Below, piece by piece: positions 47,721 to 59,754 of a stretch of 64,000 bases of DNA. Source of the stretch: Pyronema omphalodes (taxonomy: Eukaryota; Ascomycota; Pezizomycetes; Pezizales; Pyronemataceae); the NCBI GenBank assembly GCA_024516155.1, contig JAJJXM010000040.1:62001-126000 (forward strand). Reading direction: 5' to 3'. Below the pieces are notes generated by a model that saw only the letters and a list, made by a program, of their open reading frames with translations, was not told the DNA's origin and did no database searches. The translations under genes and the position numbers were made by a program. Within the stretch, counting starts at the first letter, position 1; the number at the start of each line of letters is the position of its first letter.

Positions 47721-50280
47721 CATTGATCCCCGCCGGTAGGGCTTAGGGCTAGGGTGAATGAGGGATGGTCCGAGTTTCCCTCCATGAAGATTAGATTTGG
47801 CTAGTATATCCCAGGGAAATGGAGGATGGAGCTTTTATATACGAAGAAAAGATATCTGTATGCGCGGCTTTGCCGCAGCCCTGGTCCCCCAGAATTTTGG
47901 GTGAGGTGAATTCCGTTTTGCCGCTGGTGAGGATACAGTCGATGTAAACAAGGCTGGTGGTTACTCGCGAGGCTGCGAACCAAAGGTCCACAACAACGAA
48001 ACAGCTCCATGGATATACCTCTACTTCTTTCAGGGAAATCTTTCAAGATTTCAAATCACCACGAAACTTTGGAAAGTCACTGGTGAAAACCTCCTAGATG
48101 TACCTTGTTTCAGCAGATCCACTGCGTGATTTCCGGTGTCTGCGCTCACGCGTAGCCGAAAGGGTTCGCCTCCCAGCTCCAGCTGCTTGCGTCTCTCTGG
48201 TCAAGGCATTCGGGCCTTCACTTGAGCCTTCGATTAACGCGTCCATCTCGTGATTTTCTGACGAAAATTCAATATTATCAACTCGCGTGGCTCGGAAATG
48301 GAAACCTAATTGGTGAATTACCATACTAAGAGCGGTGCACTCTGGGGGTCATATTGTTGAGCAGGTTTCCAGAGTTATACAATTCCAAGGTCTTCATTAT
48401 CTCTTAGCACTTTTTTCCCGAAATCTTCAATCTTCATTCGCTGCGCGGTGTTGGTCGAATTTTGTTGTAGCTTAGCAACGGTGAACTTTTGGACACCGAT
48501 CCAGACTTATGAAAACCGCCAAACGTGCGAGAGATTTTCAGGAGCCAGAATCATATGGGGTTAACTGTCAATGGGGAAATATTACTAGAAAATTATGATG
48601 AAGATGATGAAATTTGGGAACAGTTTCACACTCTTTCCGATGCCGGAATTACGATCCACCCTCTCGACTCAGTCTGTAGATAGAGGAGGACTGCGCTTCA
48701 CCGGAAGAGATAGTAACTACAAGTGTCGTGATTCTGGAACCGAATCTACTAAACAATCTTCAATACGGGATTAGCTGATTTTTATCGGGATGTAACTAAA
48801 TATTGCCACGATTTTTCAATTTTGCGTCGAATATGGAACACGTTACTCAGACAAGGTTTTTCTACCAACCTCCGATGAAGCTCTTATGTGCTGTGGATAA
48901 CCAAGTAGTTTCCAATTTTCGAGTTATGACCCGGTATGCAGGTTCACCCTCTCCATAGATAATGTTTTTAAATCACTCTGAAGTGCCTCAAAGTGCTGTA
49001 ATCGATCAATTACTCGTGAACTGTCGATTTGCCATGCCGTTCAAAATGGTTGCAGTTACTAGTCGAAGCTTCATATATGATGCATAGTATCGTACGCGCG
49101 ACGCACGTCGCGACGCATATCTTGGCGCGATTCACTGTGGAGTACATAGCGCAGTTGCGGGCCATGAGAGCTGCGTTAATGTGAACTCCGTTTCTTCTCA
49201 CTGCCTTCTTTATCTTGATTTAACACCCGCCAAAGAAGAAAATATAACTCGATTACTGATCTCAAATCGACACAGATTTCAGAGTTAAAACCCTCAAATT
49301 GACGATTATCTCTCACTTTCTGTTCAACGACAAATCGGCAGGGCCTCAGGCACCAGTTACGCAGCTACGCAGATCTTTCGTCTTGAAATGCTACGGAACT
49401 GGAATACCCAGAACTCACGTGTTGCGCAAACCAATTTTCATTTGATCTTCATTTGAGATGCGTCAAGACTTTCGATTTGTCCGTACAGGAGCTCATATTC
49501 GCCCTGAATCGGTTTCTCGTGTAACGCAACATCAATAGCGTTGCAGGCGATATGTACGAGGTGCTGGACAAAAGTGACCGTCACCCCGCGCGGCGCTTAG
49601 CACAGAAAAGTGACGGTCACTTTTGTCCAGCACCTCGTATACCTTACGAAACCTTCCCGGCAAATATAGGAGCTTTTTCACCGCAACTCGACGGCGCTAT
49701 CTTCTCACGAGAATTTGTCATATATACAGCAGCACCTAGATTAGTCACACATCCTTTATGAGGCGAACTGGCTCCAAATCTTTACATCTCGGCGGTTGCA
49801 GCGCACATCTCGATGCATCCCGCAAGGCGCACTTTCTGAAGGATTTACCCGAACTCACCAGGAACCATACCCCTCCTCATACGTACCCTTGTCATTGTGT
49901 GTAGCCATTTCTGGAAACATGCGCAGAATCTCCCCACGGAAATCGTATTGCGGCTGTGCTATGCATCCCACACTCCAGGCATCTGCAATGAATGATGACT
50001 GCATATTTCGCGAGTCGAACGAACGCCTCAAGGCTCCTAGGAATGGTTGATGGCCATTCGAGAAGATTAAAGGCACGTTTTTCACCATCCGGGGGCCTTG
50101 TGAGTTCACACGCAGTTCCCGAGAGTTCGCAAATGCTTTTATAGGACAATTCTCTTTCGATTTTTGCGTCATCACTCTAAGTTGTCTACAACGTACGACG
50201 TCTACATCTACTTTCCTGCGAAATATAGCTACATTATCTGCGATATTACTAAATCTGGCGAATGCGACTGAGACAACAAT
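47721..50280. other. Intergenic, no gene supported, one strong hairpin
   Basis: Frames at 48094-48324 and 49855-50175 (both minus) have protein-like composition but no recognisable family or usable splice partners. The only clear structure is the inverted repeat at 49555-49639. Confidence 0.4.
49555..49639. repeat. Perfect 30-bp inverted repeat with 25-base spacer
   Basis: The arm 49555-49584 (starting TACGAGGTGCTGGACAAAAG) is the exact reverse complement of 49610-49639. The GC-rich spacer is 49585-49609. The inner end of each arm is itself palindromic (GTGACcGTCAC). No such perfect structure is seen elsewhere in the window. Confidence 0.95.
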
Positions 50281-52447
50281 ATGAATGGACTAGGTCTTTA
50301 TCCATATCCCCAGAAAAGCGTCAACATTCCCACGCGCGATCTTCTACATCCGACTAGAACGCTTTCCATACAGATTGAGGAACAGATGCAACGAAGAGAT
50401 AGCGAGCAGGAAGAGAGGATGGAGCGACCGAGGAGACGTCAAGACCCGGGCTTGAGGCCTTTGCTTGTGAGGAGGCATATTTTGATGATTTCACTTTCGG
50501 GAGTAAGTTATTTGCTCTATCATCCCCGCCTTACCGCCGTTACTCCTGACCTTCGTCTCCAACTTCAGGAGAATGATGCACAAAGACTGACGCCATCACT
50601 ACTTTCAGACAATAGGAATGGGTATCCTCATCACCTCCGGCCAGGTTATAAAACTCGCAGGAAGTGCCGGCGCATTTTTGAGCTACCTTATAACTGGATT
50701 TATAGTCCACTGTGTTGTAAGTTCATTGGGAGAGATGGTTTCGTTGATTCCAGAAGCGGGTGCAATTATGGAGATGCCAAATCGCTTCTTAGACGAAGCT
50801 TTTGGATGGACTGTCGCAATTATGTATTGGTTTGTTTATGCTATGGGTATGTTTCCCTTTCTTTCTGTTTCCGTTACTGATGTATTTCTTTTCTCCTTGT
50901 CTCTCGCTTTTTTGTCGCTTGCTTATTGCTGTGATGCTTGTAATTTTGGCGACTGACTGACACCCAACGGGTAGGTGTTACAACGCTCGTAACCAGCACC
51001 GCAATCATGGTGAATGGTTGGGGCACAGACGTCGGCCAAGGCTGGATCATAACTGCGATTCTAGCAGTGGTAATAGCAATTAATGTGTTTGGAATCCGTG
51101 TATTTGGAGAAATCGAATATATCTGTGGCTTCCTGAAGGTGCTGCTTATGATTGGTCTTTCGATCTTGATGCTAGCTATCAATCGCGGTGTTGGACCGCA
51201 TGGGAAGTCTCATGGGATAGACTGTAACCCCCCCTTCCCCGAGATCACTCTGATGCGCACCCCGATACTGATACCACTGATATATATAGACTGGAGAGCA
51301 GCCTACCGCTTCCCCCCAAGATTCGGCCCAGGTGCAACCTCCGTTGACCATTCCGATCATCTGATCTCCGGTGGTTTCGGTCAACTTCTTGGTGTATGGA
51401 AGGGTATGACACTTGCGGCGTTTAGCTGGGTCGGTGTTGAAATTGTTGCCGTGACTGCAAATGAGGCCAAGTTTCCTCGCGACGACCTCCCCCGAGCTAC
51501 GGTACGGATTTTCGGGACTTCTTTTGCAGTGTACTTGTCTTCAATTTTCTTCGTCTCGCTTGTAGTGCCTTTTACCGATCCTGGGCTACTGGATCTTTAC
51601 GACCCCCGACAAACGACAAGCGATTTCTCGCCGTTTATAATTGCAATTAGAAATGCGGGAATCGAATTCCTCCCGGGCTTCATTTCCGCGACGATTTTCT
51701 TTGCGACTTGGTCAACGATTAATACCTCGCTCTTTGTGGCTTCGAGAACGATTTATGGCATGGCGGTTAAGGTGGACCCGATCAGATACCCGAGACTTGC
51801 GATTCTAAGTCAAACTACGCAGAAGGGTGTGCCATTGATGGCAATATTCGCGAGCTGTATCTTTTCGCCGTTGGCGTATCTCCAGTGTGCAGGAACAAAC
51901 CCACAGAAGTTATTGATTATTTTCTCCCAGGTTGAGACTGTGCTGTGTCTTATTGTTTGGGCTATTATTTGTTTAGCTTTTATTCGGTTTTATAATGGGT
52001 AGGTTTTCGTGGCTCTGTGTTTTTTTTCTTCCTGGCTTCACACCCTTCGTCCCTTTGGTTCTCTGGGTGAATCAGTGCTAAAATCAAACCCATAGACTGC
52101 AAATTGAATCCGCTCCCCATGACCGCCGGAGTAAGGATTACCCGTACTGCTCCTGGGGACAACCCGCGGCGGCATATATCGGTCTTATCGGTTGCACTCT
52201 TCTTATCATCTTCAATGGATTCGACGTGTTCATCTTCCAGCCATTCCGAGAGAAAGATTTCTTAGCCGCTTATCTAGCCGTGTTTGTATTCGTGGTTATC
52301 TATGCGATGGCGAAGTTCCTGAGCGGTCGACCAATGGTAACGAAAGAACGTATGTCGTATGTTGTTCAGCGGGAGAACTTTGATCTACGAAGACCACCGA
52401 ATAATCACAGGGCTGTGTGGCGGTTTTTTAGTTGGATTTTTGGATGA
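50281..52447 (+). CDS. Amino-acid permease, fungal YAT family (APC superfamily)
   Basis: Five exons, 50281-50502, 50609-50846, 50975-51223, 51290-51998 and 52096-52447, all in phase, give 589 aa with ~12 spans. It is a plasma-membrane H+/amino-acid symporter by family. Landmarks are 'RPLLVRRHILMISLSG/TIGMGILITSGQ' at TM1 (substrate backbone-binding region), 'GEMVSLIPEAGAIMEMPNRF', 'HGIDYWR' formed across intron 3, 'FSWVGVEIVAVTANEAKFPRDDLPRA', 'ATWSTINTSLFVASRTIYGMA' and the C-terminal 'FQPFREKDFLAAYL'. The N-terminal 70 residues are cytosolic and charged. Amino-acid specificity cannot be told. Confidence 0.93.
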
Positions 52448-52973
52448 TCTTGTTTCCATTTGTTTAAGTTTTTGTGTTCGAAATTCGGAGTTTTGGGCGT
52501 TTCTTGGGGTCGGGGGACGGTGATATGTAGTAGGTTTTGTGCCGTATTCTACATTTAAATTCTTGGAATTAGTTGGGTTAGCTTCCAAATTCCATGCAGA
52601 AAACTATAAATACAGTTAGAAATATAATTAATGACAATCGCATTCGTATCATGAATTATGAAAAACAAAAACAGGTTTCCCGTAATACCCTCGCCCGTCC
52701 TGCCCAGTGTTCACACCCCTAACCCTATTCTTGGAACCGGAACGCCTCTTTTCCGGAGGAAACAGGCCAAGAATTCGCCGAAGAAACCACTACCTTGCAG
52801 AGCCCATCCCGAAAGCCTGAAGAAGACTGAAGGGAACAAAAAAGATGTACTGTCACTTTGAAGTCCACCACGACCTGAGCACCTATTGATTAGCCAAATC
52901 TTTGACAAAGTCCACCGACGTAAGGTTGAAAAGCAGCAGGATCATGATTTGTAAACTCACCAACCAAAAACCT

Positions 52974-53321
52974 TCACATAGTCTGTCTTCTCTCCATCAT
53001 ACTCAACCCTTCTCTCCTCGTTTCCATTTCAATCCCATTCTCCATCCTCTGATTCCCCATCGTCTCCGGGCTCCCCGGGCTCCCCGGGCCCTTCCTATTC
53101 CATCTATACCTACTCGTACACCAACCCCATCCCCTCTTCCTCAACATCCCCAAACTCGGCCTCGTAGTTTCCCGTTTTTTTATCGGCAGCATCCAACAAA
53201 GCACGGGTATCCTCGACACAATCGCAATCGCCAGGGTTACCAGCCAGACCTCGAAACTTATGATCATAAGGATGACTAGTAGTAGAAATCCCAGGAGTGA
53301 AGTTACGATGAGAGGCGACAT
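52974..53321 (-). CDS. Possible small two-span membrane protein
   Basis: A 115-codon frame whose first 45 residues form two hydrophobic helices ('LIVTSLLGFLLLVILMIISF', 'VWLVTLAIAIV'), with ATG in a favourable context (AAAATGTC). The remainder is Arg/Gly-rich. Over the same bases another frame is open for ~70 codons and ends 'DAADKKTGNYEAEFGDVEEE...VYE' at about 53110, which looks more protein-like than the annotated C-terminal part. A frameshift could join the two. No homologue is recognised. Confidence 0.3.
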   Translation of the reverse strand: MSPLIVTSLLGFLLLVILMIISFEVWLVTLAIAIVSRIPVLCWMLPIKKRETTRPSLGMLRKRGWGWCTSRYRWNRKGPGSPGSPETMGNQRMENGIEMETRREGLSMMERRQTM

Positions 53322-55992
53322 TTTAGGCTGATGTTGAAGGAGTCGTGTGATAATTCTGGTTGCGGTGTGCTAAGAGGATTGGATTGAGGATATTGGGAAA
53401 AGCGAGGGATAATGGTGATGGTTAAACGATGGTGGTAATCTTGAAGTAATGAATGGTGAGTTGGTGGCGATGGACTTTTGTTGATCCTTTAGTGATCCTG
53501 TGCAAGCTGTGTGTGGCGTTTGTAGGTGGTCGCGAGGCTGCGCGGCGGAACTGTCGGTTGATGGAGCGTTGACGGGTATGACGTAGCTATGTGGGTGTGG
53601 TTAGCTACAGGTCTGCAAAAATAGAAATTGCAGGGATGGGCTTGGCGTGCGCTGGGTAAGGCTGAGGTGAGTGATGGTGAATGATCATCTATAGTCGCGC
53701 GGAATTCGATAGGGGATATTAGATGCGGAAATTGTGCAAGAGTTGAGGGTTTATAGTGAGTTAGTATCATGTATAAATCGTCTTGGATTGCAGTTGAGAA
53801 TTAACGAATGTTGCTGACTAAGCTAGGCGTCAGACGATTGTAAATACGCTGTCTTACATCCTCGCGCTCGTGAATGGTGTTTTTTTCACTCTTTCTGTGT
53901 GAAAGGACCGCATTATAATTCAATTATCGGGACTGGCTATTAGAAGGCCCTCCCCATATTGGTTCCAGTGTACATCCCCAGTTATCGTCAAGCTATATCG
54001 CAAGTCAACTAACTGTGCACCGTTTGATTAATGTTACTGTTCAACTGATTATAATGTTACCTGCCACTTTGTGACCATAAAAATCTTTTCGCTGAGAAAC
54101 ATGCACGTGAAACATTACTTCTAACCTGTATTCTCCATAGCGGATGATGATTATTGACGTGATAACCGACAGGATCATCACTGATTCGTCAGTTGGGAGC
54201 ACCCTACGTAAATCATGGTGACTGTCTCGACTAGATCGCTTGTACAGTAGCATTATTCGGCGATTGAACCGATAAATGATATACAATTACAGCGTGAAAT
54301 GTCGTTATATCTGCAGGTTTGCGACTAACATAAACATACTCTGCATCATCTTCTTAGCCCCATGCAAGACAGAAGTAAAGACTTCTTTTTAACGTGGGCA
54401 CATAACTATTAGTACAGCAAGTAACAATACTATGCGTTAAATACTAAATAATACTAGTTCTATAAGATACATAACTTTATATAATGACAAGCCAAACACA
54501 TAAAACCCCAATCCCTCAATCACAAACCATCACTATCAATCGGTTATCTTCCTCGACTTCGGCTGGCCCCACTATCCCGCAAAACTACTGCCGATATACA
54601 CTTTCCTGATTCCCTGATCATAGTTATTCACCTTAACTTTTCGTCACTTGTCGTCTGTAACCCTCCATTGGGTTTATATTTTTGGTGTGTACTACGGTAT
54701 GAGATAGATACCACGACTTTTTAGGATTCTTGCGACTACGCGGTTTGATTTACACTACGACGCAGAGTTGAGCTGATAGGTGAGATTTAGTTTACATCTA
54801 CGACTTTTCGGTGTTTCCGACTAATGTTGCCGCACAAATCTGGGAAGACCACCATATTTGGGTGATTTATCAAAGTTGAACCTACCGTGACGAGTAGTGA
54901 CATTCTTGGAACCGACTACTAGTTCCCAGTTTGCTAGTTATTTTTTTAAGTGTGTGCCCACAGTCTGAGTCATTAATTAATGTATATTTGACCGTTTGAA
55001 AATATAGATTCTGGATGATGCGGAGCCCTCAGTTACATATAATTCCAAAGGCATTGCATATATATAGTCTGAACAAGTCAAATCCCATTGTTGTCGGCGT
55101 ACAGATAGTTCCCTTAAGATTGGAGTGTTACGAACAAAAGTGTCCATGTTGTGTGAAGGTGGTTAAAGTTTTGCTTAACCTAGTTAGGTGACTTATTTTC
55201 TTACTACATATCTCGGATATTGTGTAGTAGTTCTCGATGATTGGTTCCTAGGTATCAGCGCTAACGATGGCGGTTGTGTGTGCCTATTTTTAGCCGTAGC
55301 CGTCGTACAGAAGTTTGTAAGCCAGCTGCAAGCTACCATTCACTTTACTCGTGCCTAAAGGTGATGTCTAGCGCCCACCAGCTTCAGGAACGAGTTTATA
55401 TCAATCAAATTGACCATAAAATCTTGAAAAGTGGAGGAGGAGGGTTTTTTGCTTAGAGGTTATTATGTATGACTACCAGGATACTGACGCGTTTTACTAC
55501 AGTTCACTCGAGGATGGGTTATGCCGAATACTACGACAAACAATTGGGTCGTTTATCTAGCGTTCTAACAACCAAATTTGATGTAGTATGTTAAAACTTT
55601 ACGCGCTGAGTTGTTTTAAAAGTCATTTCAAAATTTACATAATATAGGTCACAATTCGAATTTTTCACGGGCAGCCAACTTCATCAATAATCACTCGATT
55701 TACTATCATAGCATCACACAGGGTAAAACTAATGGCGCAATCATTGCGTTTAGCGATAACTCATCTTGGTTAAATTTTTTTTGTCACTGCCTCCACTTCA
55801 TTAGCAGTTATATATTCCTACACATGCATCACAACTCATCTCGTTGTGATCTCGCGCGTTAAAATTATAATCTTATCAGATCGCATCATATTAGACCCCG
55901 CGTTACCCTACACCAGCGAACCACCTCGCCGTCATCAACCGCCATTACCGGCCGCTACCACAAATACGCAACCACCATTGTCCACGCCAAAA
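53322..55992. other. Long AT-rich intergenic stretch, no gene supported
   Basis: Stop-dense in all frames from about 53770 to 55850. No domain, RNA gene or clear repeat recognised. Confidence 0.5.
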
Positions 55993-56931
55993 ATGACGCT
56001 CCTCGAGACCGTGAAAGAAAAGCTCCTTCCATCTGGAAACGGAACCCAGCGTACGTTCCCCAGTTGAAATTTTTCCCGCACCATGACACGACCAGACCAT
56101 CTCCGCCGATCCGATGCGCGAAGAACTTCCCCGCGACCGAGCCCTGTTATTCCCTGGGATGCCACACATGCGACAGAATGATAGCAATCCAGCCGGGATT
56201 TGGACGGCGGGAAAGAGGGGGAATTGAAAGGAAGAGAAGAAAGAGCTATCATGAAGGAAGCTATCGCAGGCGGACGCGCGGGATTGAAAAGACCCGGGGG
56301 TTATCAGGGTCAGAAGCTGACGGAATATAGTCTCCCATGAGGAGATGGCTGCCGCTAGACTTCCTATCCAGTACCGTGATACTTGCGCGCACCTTTTGGT
56401 TCCCCTTAACAAGTGCCGTTACGATCAGTTCTACATGCCCTGGAAGTGCGAGGTGCGTTATGATTCTGCACGGTGTGCGTGAGCGGAGGGGGGGGGGGGG
56501 GGGGTGGTGATGGACAGGGGAGATGGACAGGGGAGATGGGAGGGGCGCATGAGGAGGGAGGCAGTGGAGCGGAAGGTATTGGAGTGATCGGGGAGGAATG
56601 ACCAGGAATTGAGTAACTGGAACACCGAGCTGTAGTATATCTACGGCTCGACTTTGGAAACCCAATTGCTCCTCTTCTGGGTGGGGATTAGGCTCCTTGA
56701 TCCTCCGCTGCGCTCACCGTCCTCCCTGGCCTTCTACTCAACCCTTTACCTCCCGACTCAGCCTCCTCTGTTCTCCCTACACCCCTTCCAAACGACTACA
56801 GAAAGCTAACCATCTCACAGGACGAGCGTCACAGCTACGAGAAGTGCCAATACGTCGAGTTCAAGAAGCGTGTCGCAAAGATGGAGGAGTTGAGGAAGGC
56901 GTCCCCCAACGGACGAAGTGGACTTAACTAA
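55993..56931 (+). CDS. NDUFB7: NADH:ubiquinone oxidoreductase B18-type subunit (NDUFB7)
   Basis: Exons 55993-56050, 56331-56452 and 56821-56931 give 96 aa, in the family's size range. It is an accessory subunit of respiratory complex I on the intermembrane-space side. The twin CX9C arrangement is visible: 'CAHLLVPLNKC' and, across intron 2, 'CEDERHSYEKC', with 'RLPIQYRDTCAH' and 'EFKKRVAKMEEL'. The first intron (280 nt) and second (368 nt) are several times longer than those of neighbouring genes, and the second contains a G17 run (56488-56504). The start is supported by 'MTLLETVKEKLLPSG'. Confidence 0.93.
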
Positions 56932-57884
56932 ATGTTTTGTTTACCTGAATGTTGTTTTTGCTCCTGTATAGACAATACATTTCACTTGAGGTGGTGTTTA
57001 CCTTGGTGTTTCGCTAGGATTGAGGATGGACGGCGATTATGTTTAATGTGAATCCTTATTCCGAAAGATGAGTTAATCCGAGCTCAAAAAAAAAAAAAAA
57101 TGGTGAAACACTTGAAACACTTGAACCGATTGCAACACTTGCAACTAAACCTTATTACAGTAACCAAAACTTATTAAAGAATTCCCCATAAAGCTCTAGC
57201 AACAACTTTTTGCCACTATGTTTCACAGCATATATGATAGCAACCAGAATCAATCGTCTCTAATTCTCGAGGTTGTCATTATCCCTAATACCGCGCTACA
57301 ATCTTTATATTGATTAGCCAAAAATTTTGAAAAATATCAAAGGGTTTAAGCGGCTTCTGGAATATGTGTAATGGAATATCAATGGGATATCAATGGAATA
57401 TATAAATGGCAGTATACAGTATACAGTATACATCAAATACAAAAGCATAAAAGCCTAAAAGTATAAACACCTAATGTAATATAATATGTACTATGATATC
57501 TCTAGCAGGATTTCAATTTCAGGTTTTATTTTCAGTTTTCAGGTTTATTTTCAGGTTCATTTTCAGGTTTATTTTCAGGTTTATTTTCAGGTTTATTTTC
57601 AGGATTATTTCATTTTATTTTCAGGTATATTTTCAGTTTTCAGGTTTATTTTTATCTTTCTTTTTATCTTAAATCTTACACACAACCGTACCCCAAAAGA
57701 GGAACTATGTAGAAGTAAATAAGAACTTCAGCTTCGAAGTAACATCTATTTTCTTATCATTGTTATCATATATACAGAAAATATACATACAAACTGCAAA
57801 ACTGCAAAACTACAAAACATTTCAATCGCTCCCAAATCACAGCCAAATCACAGCCCCCAAAACCACAGCCCCCCAAATCAATAT

Positions 57885-57923
<39 letters not shown>

Positions 57924-58677
57924 TCCATTATATCAAATCAAATCATCTCATTTTTAAAATTTATTCAAGTCGAGATAACCTTTCCAGTAAAAGTAAATAA
58001 AAAAAAAAAGATTGAAAAAAAAAGGAAAAGAAAAAGAAAAATACAATATAACATAACAGCAGATAAAAAAAACAGCATAAAAACAAGTCCCAAACTCCAG
58101 CTAGTTAGATACATCAACAATCAACGGGAAAGCATTACCAGAAAAGAAAAAAAGAAAAGAAAAGAAAAGGAGAAAAGAAACAAGAAAAGGAAAAAAGAAA
58201 AGGAAAAAAGAAAAACATTAACAGAAAAAATCAACGCTCATAAGTAACTTCAAAAAAAAGGAGACAGTAACAGATGAAAAACAGCAGATGACAATAAAAA
58301 AAACACGAAAACTGAAAACTGAAAGATGAAAAAAAAAAGAAACAAGAAAATAACAGAACCACCATTTTTTAAAAAAAAACAGAATCTTCAAATCTTTAAA
58401 TCTTCAAATCCTCAAATCTTCATAGCTTTTTGTATAGGCTATTACATTACCTCCACTTTCTAATCCATTGCTGTTACTTGAGGCCTACTTTTATGACTCT
58501 GATAGAGGCTGTTGTTTGGGTAGGTCTTGGTGTCGTTGTCTATATCTTTGAGGTTGTGATGGCCTCTGTCGTCTCTCTCTTCCGACTAAACCCAGCTACA
58601 CCTTCCTACACCCCCTACACCCCCTACCGCTCCATCCCACGCCCCACACACACCCTCCCCTGTCCAACACCCCACAA
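56932..58677. other. Intergenic, low-complexity, no gene supported
   Basis: Includes 'cagtata' repeats (~57412-57432), a ~12-base minisatellite (next entry), A35 at 57886-57920 and A/G-rich sequence to 58400. No coding signal. Confidence 0.6.
57535..57645. repeat. Minisatellite, unit TTTATTTTCAGG
   Basis: About nine degenerate copies of the 12-base unit head to tail. Every unit contains a CAG/GT-like splice-acceptor-resembling string, but no gene spans it. Confidence 0.9.
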
Positions 58678-59754
58678 TTACCTATTCCCCTGCCCAGCCA
58701 ATCTCTTCCTGTACTGATCCCTAAACTTTGCCCGCTCGAGAGTTCCAAAGCCAAAGATAGTCAAACCGACGAAGGCATACGCAGAATAAAAGTACAAACC
58801 AGCCGGTACGATTTCAATTTTCGTTCCGGGTAATTCAAAAGGTTCTTTTTTAATTTCATCTTTTTCTTTCTGGTTTAAATCCTTAGTTTCTGCGAATACT
58901 CCGTTTAAGAATTTGGAATTCTCGATGGATACTGTTGTGTTGATTGCTTTACCGGTTTTCGTTGTTGCTGAGAGTGTGATTTTTGGTGTTACCATTACTT
59001 TGAGTTCAGCGCTATAAGGATGGTTAGTTTGTGTTTGTTACTAAAACTTTTGGGGAGGGGAGAATGCTTACTCATTCAATTGTCCGGTAATTAGACTCTT
59101 GTCCAAATTTCCAATAAACTGCGTATCCACCAGTTTCGTCAAATTGGAACCCTTCATACCCTCCAAACTTGCTCTCCGTTCCATCACTGTCATATTCCTA
59201 GGTTGAATAGCGGCGGATCCATCATACTGAACGCTTATGTTATAAGACGAAACAGGCACATCCACCCAATCACCCGCCGGTTCCGCAATTCTAAAAATCC
59301 TCAAATCCGCCGCAAAAATTCCCGTCGAATCCACCAACAACGGTAAGTTCCAACATCCCGCAACTCCCGATGGATTATTCGGTATAACAGTTTTGTTCAG
59401 CTTGTCGGCGCATAACTTTACTGTATCCCGCGACCAGGATTCTAGGTCCAAGTTCTTGGTGTCTGCCTCGTTACGAATTCCTCCACGTTTGAAAAGGGAT
59501 GATAGACTGGAAACTAGGTCGGAGGACCGCTTTATCAGAGCTATCAACGGGTCTGATTCGTGCGCTGGATCGGGGGTAGGTATAGCGGGTGTTGCGGGGG
59601 TTTCGGGCGTCGATAATATGCTCGGGCCGGGAATCTGTACAGCACCGGGAGCGGCGGCGGCGGCGGCGGCGGCACCGGGGTTTTCGATCGCCGATACGCC
59701 ACTACATAAAGCGGCGACACCTATTAAGGCGCGTAGTATGTTTGAGCGTCGCAT
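58678..59754 (-). CDS. Conserved fungal secretory-pathway membrane protein, function unknown
   Basis: Exons complement(59072..59754) and (58678..59011) join in phase to 338 aa. Residues 1-22 form a signal peptide (LRALIGVAALCSGVSA). An Ala tract and a Pro/Thr-rich linker follow. A lumenal domain contains 'GCWNLPLLVDSTGIFAADLR', 'SYNISVQYDGSA' and several N-glycosylation sequons (NKT, NIS, NMT, NLT). One transmembrane helix (~297-318, LYFYSAYAFVGLTIFGFG) is followed by a basic tail 'RAKFRDQYRKR'. I recall uncharacterised fungal proteins with the same order of features, ending in a similar 'FREQYRRR' tail. It is a type I membrane protein of the ER/Golgi or cell surface. No enzymatic motif is seen. 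Confidence 0.88.

Noticed and set aside
49855..50175. 106-codon minus-strand frame ('VPLIFSNGHQPF', 'FIADAWSVG') resembling an alpha/beta-hydrolase fragment
   Set aside because: The resemblance is short and lacks a nucleophile elbow or catalytic residues; no flanking exons were found.
57886..57920. A35 tract as the 3' end of a retroposon
   Set aside because: No element body, target-site duplication or coding remnant could be recognised upstream.
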